From Chloroflexota bacterium (GTDB lineage Bacteria; Chloroflexota; UBA6077): DNA of 7,991 bases. This document shows, piece after piece, positions 1 through 5,649 of the stretch (the first letter of the stretch is position 1; each line of letters starts with the position of its first letter). The translations under genes were made by a program, and so were the position numbers. Under the pieces are notes generated by a model that was not told the DNA's origin, did not search any database, and saw nothing but the letters and a program-made list of their open reading frames with translations. Location: NCBI GenBank assembly GCA_023380955.1, contig JAMCTB010000168.1, positions 1 to 7,991 on the forward strand, given 5' to 3'.

Positions 1-1741
1 CCCTTCGGATGATGTCCACGTCCATCCCATCGGTGGCCCGCTCCACCCACAGCTCTCGCCCCACATCCCAGGTGGGCTCCTCCTGCTGCACCGTCTTCGG
101 ATCCGCCTTCACCACGTTGCTGATGACGGGACCCTCGACCTCCACCTTCCAGTTGGGTTTGGTCCCGTAGAGATCGAACTCCAGGATGTTGTCTTCGGTC
201 TTGCTCTGGATCAGGAGGTAGTTCCCGGTGTTGTTGACGAACTTCAGGTCGAGCATGGGATCGTCCACCGTGGCATCCAGGCCGACCATGCCGCGGGGAG
301 GCTGTCCGTAACTGGCTATCCAGTAGAGGTGAGGGTAGCGCTCCTCGATCTGGTATCCAGCCCAGAAGAGCGAGTGCAGAAGAGTCGTCGCCACCTGGCA
401 GATCCCGCCGGCTACGGAGGGCACCGTCTGCATCTCCCCGTTGTTCACGGAGATCCCGAAGCCGATCTGATATCCGGACTTCAAGGTGGTGGGACCCAAC
501 TCCTTGTTGAAGGAGAAGGTGTCGCCGGGCCTCACCACGACACCGTTCAACCTGGAGGCCGCCAGCTTGATGTTGTGCACCTTCTCGGGGACGCCGGCGA
601 TGGTCGTCTGTCCAAACTCGATCCGCTCCTTGATCCCCAGGGTGGAGGGATCGATGGAGCCCCCAATCGCCCGGTCAACCTCCCCAGGAAGGGAGACCGT
701 CCGCCGATCGCTGGATATGGCCTCGGTGAGCAGAGAGAGCGCTTTCGCACGGTCGATCTTGCGCCCATCCTGGCCGGGGGTCACGACCTTGAGCTTACCC
801 CCGTTCCAATCCAGGCGCGCAGCCTTCTTGGGTTGATCCACCTCGCCGGCGATCCGATCGACCAGGCTCCTCAAGGAGGTGTCCTGCAGCGAGACGGTCG
901 GTGCCGAAGCACCCTCCTTGGGCTCCACCGATATCAGACCCGCTATCTCCTTGGGACTGAGAGCCCAACGCCGCCCCTCGAACTCCACTGCCACAGGGCC
1001 GGCGAGCATCCTGGACACCTTTCCCTGGGCTTCCTCCAAGTCCCGTTCGACCCTCTTCGGTCGGGTTTCGGCCACGGGGAGGTCGATGGCCGCGGTTCCG
1101 CCCGTCGCTGCCTTCTCCACGGCCGCGGCCGCGCCGACCACGTCCAGCTTTCTCCCGACCACGGCAGGCGAGATCTGGACGCTGAGATCGTCTCCAATCA
1201 CCAACTGGGCGTCCTTGACCGGACGATCGATCTCCTGCGCCAGCCGAGTGATGTATCCCTGCAGCTTGGTGCGATCGGTCCCGATGCCGGGCGTCTCCAC
1301 CGAGTATCCTCGGGCCAGCGCGGCTACCTGGGCGGTCAGCCGTTCCCCCCAGCTACCTGTGCGTCCCACCCTGTAGGCGGCGTCGACGGCCGAAGCGGCA
1401 TCGAAGGTCGCGCCCAGGTCGGCGACGCTGACCTGCCGCTGGGCGTCAGGACCACGCAGCAGCAAGGGGCGGCTTGCTCGCTCCTCGTACAGCGGCCGCA
1501 ACTCCGCCAGCGCCCTGTCCTTCTGCATGCCTCCCAGATTCACGTCTCCAACCCGCACGCCGGGAAAAACGGAGTTGAAGTAAACCAGCTGATAGCCGCC
1601 CACGACGGCCATGAACAGAAGCACGGCAGCGGCAGTCACCACCAGGCCTACGCCCCGCGAAGCAGAACGTTCCCTGCTGCTTTGCCTCGCGAGCCTCCTT
1701 TGGCCGGGGTCTGCCCTCCCCGCCTCGGTAACTCTACCCAT
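1..1741 (-). CDS. VanW family protein with peptidoglycan-binding-4-like domains, membrane anchored (C-terminus off the left edge)
   Basis: About 580 codons are visible in one uninterrupted frame; the 3' end lies outside the window. The start is ATG at 1741, preceded on the minus strand by a purine-rich GAGGTGAGAGGAAG stretch. Residues 1-30 are polar and basic, and residues 31-55 form one membrane helix, so the body should be extracytoplasmic. Next comes FPGVRVGDVNLGG, typical of the YoaR-like group. Two repeats resembling the peptidoglycan-binding-4 domain follow at roughly residues 80-210 and 225-345; the first ends in VVGRKLDV. The VanW domain begins near residue 370, with RPGDTFSFNKELGP near 403 and the hallmark GGICQVATTLLHS near 445. 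VanW proteins are often found with peptidoglycan or vancomycin-resistance genes, but their biochemical role is unsettled, so I infer only an envelope role. A promoter lies 72-101 bases upstream of the start. Full-length relatives would need only a short further C-terminal part. Confidence 0.9.
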   Translation of the reverse strand, partial: MGRVTEAGRADPGQRRLARQSSRERSASRGVGLVVTAAAVLLFMAVVGGYQLVYFNSVFPGVRVGDVNLGGMQKDRALAELRPLYEERASRPLLLRGPDAQRQVSVADLGATFDAASAVDAAYRVGRTGSWGERLTAQVAALARGYSVETPGIGTDRTKLQGYITRLAQEIDRPVKDAQLVIGDDLSVQISPAVVGRKLDVVGAAAAVEKAATGGTAAIDLPVAETRPKRVERDLEEAQGKVSRMLAGPVAVEFEGRRWALSPKEIAGLISVEPKEGASAPTVSLQDTSLRSLVDRIAGEVDQPKKAARLDWNGGKLKVVTPGQDGRKIDRAKALSLLTEAISSDRRTVSLPGEVDRAIGGSIDPSTLGIKERIEFGQTTIAGVPEKVHNIKLAASRLNGVVVRPGDTFSFNKELGPTTLKSGYQIGFGISVNNGEMQTVPSVAGGICQVATTLLHSLFWAGYQIEERYPHLYWIASYGQPPRGMVGLDATVDDPMLDLKFVNNTGNYLLIQSKTEDNILEFDLYGTKPNWKVEVEGPVISNVVKADPKTVQQEEPTWDVGRELWVERATDGMDVDIIRR

Positions 1742-1764
1742 TGGGAGATCTTCCTCTCACCTCA

Positions 1765-2470
1765 ATGCCCGCTGCAGGACTGAGCCGCCCTGCGCTGAGG
1801 ACTGGGGGTCTGATTGTCCTAGATGCCGACGTGATCTGTCAACCAAGCGAATGAGGACGCGAAGCCGGGACTCCGGCTACGACAACCTGGTGTGCGTTGG
1901 CGGGGACGGGACTGTCAACGAGGTGGTCAACGGTGTGCTATCAGGGGATAGCGCCGGGCCTATGCCAAGAATCGGGATGATTCCCAGCGGAACCGGATCG
2001 GACCTGGCCAGGACGGTAGGCATACCTCACCGGATCGAGGAGGCGTGCAGGAGGCTGGGCCAACCACTAGAACAGTGGTATCCGACCTGGGCATGGTATC
2101 CTATAAGGGCAGAGAGGATTCCACCGTTACCATGGATGGGTCCACCTTCTCCGGCCGCACGTTGGCGCTGGTGCTCGGCATCGGTCAGTACTTCGGCGGA
2201 GGCATGCGCGTCGCCCCCAATGCCCTGTTGGACGACGGCTATTTCGACGTCGTGACTATCGGAGACATCGGTACCCTGGAGCTGCTCTACAACCTTCCGG
2301 GCGTCTACAGAGGGACTCATCTGCGGAATCCCAAGGTGAAGTCCGAGAGAGCCAGGACCGTTCGCGGGGAATCGGACGAACGGCTGATGATCCAGGCAGA
2401 CGGGGACCTATTGGGCGAGGTGCCGGCACAGTTCCAGATCCTCCCCAAGGCCCTCACCTATCTCTACTGA
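1765..2470 (+). pseudogene. Degraded diacylglycerol/lipid kinase of the YegS/DAGK family
   Basis: Recognisable family segments lie in three different frames. From 1765 a stretch reading MPAAGLSRPALR then GLIVLDADV resembles the family's NPxAG opening, much shortened, and stops at 1852-1854. A second frame (about 1866-2060) carries GYDNLVCVGGDGTVNEVVNG, with the nucleotide-binding GGDGT at 1899-1913, and then IPSGTGSDLART (IPSGTGSD at 1980-2003). A third frame (about 2072-2470) carries the C-terminal half: GQYFGGGMRVAPNALLDDG, GVYRGTHL and IQADGDLLGE, ending in TLY-type sequence before TGA at 2468. By family spacing, about 40 residues between GSDLART and YFGGGM are missing, including the conserved FxNxxGxGxD region. 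An intact member (about 300 residues) would phosphorylate diacylglycerol or a related lipid with ATP; this one cannot give a complete enzyme. The 1765-1850 portion is the least certain. Assembly error is an alternative, but would have to explain both the lost block and the shifts. Confidence 0.8.
1813..1842 (-). promoter_or_regulatory. Sigma-70-type promoter for the VanW family gene
   Basis: On the minus strand a perfect TTGACA -35 box (1842-1837) is followed after 18 bases by GACAAT (1818-1813), which matches four of six -10 positions. The predicted transcript would start near 1806 and leave a leader of about 65 bases before the ATG at 1741. The site lies inside the degraded lipid kinase sequence on the other strand. 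It is the best promoter match in this interval, but it is a prediction from hexamers only. Confidence 0.5.
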
Positions 2471-2487
2471 ATCTAGAAAGGTGCCCC

Positions 2488-3666
2488 ATGGCCAACGGTA
2501 AACTCGCCTTCCGCGCGGGCATGTTGCTGGGTGCCGCCGCAGGTGCCCTTTGGGTAGTCGCCGGCCGTCGGTGGCTGGACAGCGAATACGAGCTGCTGGA
2601 CTGGAATCGGGTGCAGGAGATTGCCATCCGCACCTGCGGCAAGGCCCCCCTGGAGTCACCGTGGAGTTCCCGAAAGCTGCGAGCTACCTACGAAGAGATG
2701 GTTAGGCAGTTGGAGGGGCCTATCTCCGACTACACCAGGACCAGCCTGCCCTCCACCGGGGCCTCCGTGTCGGTCATGGGACGCAAAGAGTGGATCGAAG
2801 CCAACGTCGCCGGCTTCCGCTACCTCTTCGAGCCGGTGGAGGAGATGTATCGAGAGATAGGGCGGCAGACTACGGTGGTCGTCCCCGGCATCGCGCAACT
2901 GAGCCAGCTCGCCGTGAGCAGCCAGATCGGGCTGCTTCTGGGGTACCTGTCGCGGCGAGTCCTGGGGCAATACGACATGAGCCTCCTGGGCCGAGAGCCG
3001 CTGTCGGGCTCCGGTGGAAAGCTGTACTTCGTTCAGCAGAACATCGAGGGCATCGAGTCCCAGTTGCACCTGCCCACCGAGGAGTTCCGGTCCTGGATCG
3101 TCCTCCACGAGTCGACCCACGCCCACGAGTTCGAGGTCTTCCCCTGGCTGCGGGACTACATGAACCACATCCTTCGAGCCTACCTGGACTGCGTACTGCA
3201 GGAGGTCCGTGCGTCCTCCGGCGGCATGGGGGCCGCACCCGCCGTGGTGGCCCGAATGATCGACAACCTGAGGTCTGGGAGAAGCATCCTGGAGTCGGTG
3301 ATGAGCCCGCGGCAGCAACGATACATGGGACAGCTTCAAGCCCTCATGTGCCTGCTGGAGGGCTACAGCAACCACGTGATGAACGAAGTGGGCAAGGACA
3401 TCATGCCTCACTTCGACAGGATAAAGCAGCGGGTGGAATCCAGGTCGAAGGAGAGAAGTCAAACGGAGGAGCTTTTCCTCAAGCTCACCGGGCTGTCCAT
3501 GAAGATGGACCAGTACCGGCTGGGAGAGCTCTTCGTCGACCACGTGGTCGAGGCCAGGGGGATCGAGTTCGTCAACCGGGCCTACGAGGGTCCCGAGAAC
3601 CTGCCCACCATGGACGAGGTGCTGCATCCGGAACGCTGGATCACGCGGATGGAGAGCGCCGCCTAG
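2488..3666 (+). CDS. DUF2342 zincin-like metallopeptidase-type protein, membrane anchored
   Basis: This 392-residue protein belongs to the zincin-like type 2 / DUF2342 family, called 'coenzyme F420 biosynthesis-associated' in some annotations because of gene context. No substrate or reaction is established for it that I can name. The ATG has an AGAAAGGTG ribosome site at 2475-2483. Residues about 10-27 form a small hydrophobic, Ala/Gly-rich helix, a likely membrane anchor. The zinc motif HESTH is at residues 207-211 within IVLHESTHAHEF and is followed by FPWLRDYM. A second conserved block, LLEGYSNHVMNEVG, starts near residue 289; E291 is a candidate further ligand. The C-terminal signature KMDQYRLGELFVDHV and ENLPTMDEVLHPERW is complete, so the gene looks intact. 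It begins 17 bases after the lipid kinase remnant and probably shared its transcript; I see no convincing promoter directly before it. No F420 genes are in the window, so that link is not supported here. Confidence 0.88.
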   Translation: MANGKLAFRAGMLLGAAAGALWVVAGRRWLDSEYELLDWNRVQEIAIRTCGKAPLESPWSSRKLRATYEEMVRQLEGPISDYTRTSLPSTGASVSVMGRKEWIEANVAGFRYLFEPVEEMYREIGRQTTVVVPGIAQLSQLAVSSQIGLLLGYLSRRVLGQYDMSLLGREPLSGSGGKLYFVQQNIEGIESQLHLPTEEFRSWIVLHESTHAHEFEVFPWLRDYMNHILRAYLDCVLQEVRASSGGMGAAPAVVARMIDNLRSGRSILESVMSPRQQRYMGQLQALMCLLEGYSNHVMNEVGKDIMPHFDRIKQRVESRSKERSQTEELFLKLTGLSMKMDQYRLGELFVDHVVEARGIEFVNRAYEGPENLPTMDEVLHPERWITRMESAA

Positions 3667-3750
3667 AGAGGCTTCCGGCCATGAACGTGATGAGATATAC
3701 GGTGATAGATGGCCGCGGTGCATCCTGTTCTCACGGCCCGCCCTTGAACC
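3667..3750. other. Short convergent intergenic gap
   Basis: This gap separates the 3' ends of the DUF2342 gene and the amidase gene. It holds only a weak 7-bp inverted repeat (CGGCCAT at 3676-3682 and ATGGCCG at 3709-3715, 26-base loop) and no T-run. I see no gene and no clear terminator in it. Confidence 0.5.
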
Positions 3751-4482
3751 CTACGGCAAGGGGCCGGCGTGGGGTCGCAAGTGGTTGGCGATCCCCCCAG
3801 CGATGCCCCTGGCCACCGCCTCCCGAACGTCCTCGTTGGACAGCAGGAAGGCTTCGTGGGGATTCGTGAGGAACATGCTCTCCACCAGGACGCTGGGCGC
3901 CGGGCCTCTCAGGCTGAAGAAGTGGCCGTAGGGCTTGCCGGCCAACAGGTCTTCTTTCACCCCCCGGTCCGGCAGATCGTAGCCCGCCGCGGTCACCTCA
4001 CCCAGCAGCCGATCCTGGATGGCCGTTGCCAGCAACCGGCTCTCCTCACCGTGGTTGTCGACGTTGTAGTAGCACTCGGCTCCTCGCACCCGAGGGTTGC
4101 CCAGGCCGTTGAAATGGATGGACACGTAGACCCGGGTCCTGCCCACTGCCGCTACCCGGGCCTCCTGCTCCAGCCGGACCCTTTCCGTTGGGTCCGGATC
4201 CCGCAAACCGGTCAGCGGCAGATCGTTCTGCCGGCTGACCGCCACCGTGAGCCCCTCTTCTTCCAGCAGCTGCTTCACCCTCGTCGCCACGGCCAGGGTC
4301 AACTCGTACTCCTTCAGGCCACCGCCCACGGCGCCGACGTCGATCTTGCTGTGGCCCGGGTCCAGTCCCACGTCGGCGGCAAAGGGCTCCACGGCCCCCA
4401 TGGGCTCCTCCTCGCCGGCATAGACCGGGAGCGCAGAGAGCAGCAGGGCCAGGGCTCCAATCAGCATGGTAGCCTTGATCAT
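3751..4482 (-). CDS. Exported N-acetylmuramoyl-L-alanine amidase (Amidase_3)
   Basis: The product cleaves the amide bond between N-acetylmuramic acid and L-alanine in peptidoglycan, outside the membrane. With the ATG at 4482 it has 243 residues. I chose this start over in-frame ATGs at 4503 and 4500 because TGGAGGTG lies just before it, while the upstream ATGs have no ribosome site. Starting here also gives a clean signal peptide: MIKATMLIGALALLLSALPV with probable cleavage after YA at residue 22. The catalytic domain fills the rest. Zinc ligands are H44 in GLDPGHS, E58 in GGLKEYELTL and H122 in VSIHFNG; the catalytic glutamate is E200 in VLVESMFLTN. All key residues are present and no cell-wall-binding repeats are attached, so this is a minimal secreted amidase. 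It diverges from the hydrolase gene at 4641. I found no convincing -35/-10 pair for it in the shared region. Confidence 0.93.
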   Translation of the reverse strand: MIKATMLIGALALLLSALPVYAGEEEPMGAVEPFAADVGLDPGHSKIDVGAVGGGLKEYELTLAVATRVKQLLEEEGLTVAVSRQNDLPLTGLRDPDPTERVRLEQEARVAAVGRTRVYVSIHFNGLGNPRVRGAECYYNVDNHGEESRLLATAIQDRLLGEVTAAGYDLPDRGVKEDLLAGKPYGHFFSLRGPAPSVLVESMFLTNPHEAFLLSNEDVREAVARGIAGGIANHLRPHAGPLP

Positions 4483-4588
4483 GGCACCTCCAGACAACAT
4501 CATAATTCAGTTGGAGCCCCGTGAAAAGGGCAGCGGGCATGGGCCGCAACGCAGGCTGGATCGCCGGAGACTAGCTACAACTACCTTA

Positions 4589-4597
4589 TGCTATAAT
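4589..4597 (+). promoter_or_regulatory. Extended -10 promoter of the MBL-fold hydrolase gene
   Basis: The sequence TGCTATAAT is a perfect extended -10 element: TG, one base, then consensus TATAAT at 4592-4597. No good -35 box sits 16-18 bases upstream, which fits an extended -10 promoter. Transcription should begin near 4604, giving a leader of about 37 bases before the GTG start at 4641. Confidence 0.7.
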
Positions 4598-4640
4598 TGC
4601 CTGGAGCTTAGTGTTAGTCGCACTGGCAGGAGGTGATAAG

Positions 4641-5276
4641 GTGCCAAGGAACATCGAGTGGCTCGGGCACGACGTCTTCAAGATCTCCGACGGTCCGACG
4701 GTGATCTACACGGATCCCTTTCGCCTGCAAGAGGGTGCCGACAAGGCCGACGTCATCCTGATCACCCACGATCACTACGATCACTGCTCGCCGGATGACG
4801 TGGCCAAGATCCAGAAGCCGGACACCGTGATCGTCGCTCCCCACTCCTCGGCCCAGAAGCTGAAGGGAAAGGTCGAGGTGGTGACGCCCGGCAGCAGGCT
4901 GGAGGTCAAGGGGATACCGATCGAGGTAACCTGGGCCTACAACACCAACAAGTTCCGGAGCCCGGGCCAGCCCTTCCATCCCAAGTCGGCCGACTTCGTG
5001 GGCTACATCTTCGCGGCCAATGGCGAACGCTTCTACCTGGCGGGAGACACCGACCTCATCCCGGAGATGAATGGCATCGAAGTCGACGTTGCCATGATCC
5101 CGGTCAGCGGAACCTACGTGATGACCCCGGAGGAGGCCATCGAGGCAGCCAACGTCATCAAGGCGAGGCTCTTCGTGCCGATGCACTACAACGCCATAGT
5201 TGGAACCAACGACGACGCCAAGAAGTTTGCATCCGGGGTCAGGAACGCCCAGGTGGAGATCCTGCCTCAGTCGTGA
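4641..5276 (+). CDS. Metal-dependent hydrolase, metallo-beta-lactamase fold (UPF0173 / Lactamase_B_2 type)
   Basis: This intact 211-residue cytoplasmic protein has the metallo-beta-lactamase fold. The start is GTG at 4641, preceded by a near-perfect AGGAGGTGAT Shine-Dalgarno seven bases upstream. An in-frame GTG at 4611 has no ribosome site and lies only a few bases after the predicted transcription start, so I rejected it. The metal-binding HxHxDH motif is H43, H45, D47 and H48 in LITHDHYDHCSPDD. Later ligands are D136 in YLAGDTD and H182 in VPMHYN. The opening IEWLGHDVFKI and the segment IPVSGTYVMTPEEA are typical of the UPF0173/YtkL-like group, a widespread family of metal-dependent hydrolases with no firmly assigned substrate. 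It has its own promoter and is probably a single-gene transcript bounded downstream by a palindrome. The fold is secure; the substrate is unknown. Confidence 0.92.
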   Translation: MPRNIEWLGHDVFKISDGPTVIYTDPFRLQEGADKADVILITHDHYDHCSPDDVAKIQKPDTVIVAPHSSAQKLKGKVEVVTPGSRLEVKGIPIEVTWAYNTNKFRSPGQPFHPKSADFVGYIFAANGERFYLAGDTDLIPEMNGIEVDVAMIPVSGTYVMTPEEAIEAANVIKARLFVPMHYNAIVGTNDDAKKFASGVRNAQVEILPQS

Positions 5277-5284
5277 CTCGATTC

Positions 5285-5312
5285 GTAGGGGCGCACGGTT
5301 GTGCGCCCCTAC
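5285..5312. repeat. Perfect 12-bp palindromic element, possible bidirectional terminator or dispersed intergenic repeat
   Basis: GTAGGGGCGCAC (5285-5296) pairs perfectly with GTGCGCCCCTAC (5301-5312) across a GGTT loop. It sits between the convergent ends of the hydrolase gene (5276) and the small minus-strand gene (5324), where it could stop transcription from both sides. Neither arm is followed by a T-run, so it is not a standard intrinsic terminator. From general knowledge, GTAGGGGCG-type palindromes recur between genes in many Chloroflexota and other environmental bacteria; only one copy is in this window. Confidence 0.75.
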
Positions 5313-5323
5313 CCCTCGTCCCG

Positions 5324-5512
5324 CTACAATCTGAACCCTGCCGGCTCTCTTGGTGGTTCAGCCGTCTCCAACAGCGCATCCACCGCCTCGAAGATCCTCT
5401 TGGTTGCGGCTACCACCGCATCCACGTCCCGGGATTCGTCGGGGCTGTGGGCTATATATGCCACCACGATCTCCTTGGCGATGTCCAGCTTCTTATCGTT
5501 GGTCGCCTTCAT
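5324..5512 (-). CDS. Small 62-residue protein, faintly MucR/Ros N-terminus-like
   Basis: The protein starts MKATNDKKLDIAKEIVVAYI and continues with PDESRDVDAVVAATKRIFEAVDALLE. It should fold as two or three amphipathic helices and has no cysteine, signal peptide or membrane segment. The pattern 'helix with IAKEIVVAYI, acidic turn, helix with VxxxxxxIFEAV' recalls the N-terminal part of MucR/Ros regulators, but the zinc-finger DNA-binding part is absent, so I do not assign a function. Support for a real gene: ATG at 5512 preceded by GAGGT five bases upstream, an extended -10 promoter at 5551-5559, and a palindrome just after its stop. It diverges from lon, the two coding starts being about 137 bases apart. 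A regulatory or chaperone-like role near lon is speculation. Confidence 0.65.
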   Translation of the reverse strand: MKATNDKKLDIAKEIVVAYIAHSPDESRDVDAVVAATKRIFEAVDALLETAEPPREPAGFRL

Positions 5513-5544
5513 TCCTTACCTCACATCAGCTGAGGGTCTAGTGG

Positions 5545-5649
5545 TTGAAGATTGTATCACATACCTTTGCCCCTATTGGCACGCCCTTTGCCCCCTCCTG
5601 TCCGACCCACGCCTATCACAGTGCGAGTCTCAGAAGGCAGGAGCGGTCG
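5545..5649 (+). other. Broken remnant of the original lon 5' coding sequence
   Basis: Lon proteins normally open with a stretch like IPVLPLRxxVxFPxMVxPxxVGRExSVRL. Here one frame reads IPLPL...TPITV from 5561 to 5623 with exactly the expected 21-residue spacing. The frame of the main lon ORF reads IGTPFAPSCPT across the same place, with G, T, P and T at expected positions. From about 5632 the main frame resumes as RQERSVRLMEAV. The match therefore needs at least two shifts. The main frame is open back to a TTG at 5545 and the second frame to a TTG at 5552, but neither has a ribosome site. Confidence 0.55.
5551..5559 (-). promoter_or_regulatory. Extended -10 promoter of the small minus-strand gene
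   Basis: Read on the minus strand, 5559-5551 is TGATACAAT: an extended -10 with five of six consensus -10 bases. There is no good -35 box. The predicted start is near 5544, about 32 bases before the ATG at 5512. It lies at the point where the coding trace of the original lon N-terminus begins on the other strand. Confidence 0.5.

Noticed and set aside
329..1783. 484-codon open frame on the plus strand
   Set aside because: It lies antisense to the VanW-family gene, whose minus-strand frame shows clear VanW and peptidoglycan-binding motifs. The plus translation is rich in G, R, H and P with no family resemblance.
2045..2255. Overlap of two kinase frames as a programmed ribosomal frameshift
   Set aside because: No slippery heptamer is evident, and a frameshift could not restore the roughly 40 missing central residues. 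Deletion is the simpler reading.
3676..3715. 7-bp inverted repeat after the DUF2342 gene as a terminator
   Set aside because: The stem is short, the loop is 26 bases and there is no T-run, so it could occur by chance in GC-rich sequence.
2656..3869. Long open frames on both strands over the DUF2342 gene (2656-3723 minus, 2790-3869 plus)
   Set aside because: Both are out-of-frame shadows. The 2488-3666 frame holds the conserved HESTH and C-terminal signature; the plus shadow also runs into the convergent amidase.
3769..4524. 251-codon plus-strand open frame over the amidase
   Set aside because: It is antisense to an amidase with every catalytic residue and a signal peptide; the shadow has neither motif nor ribosome site.
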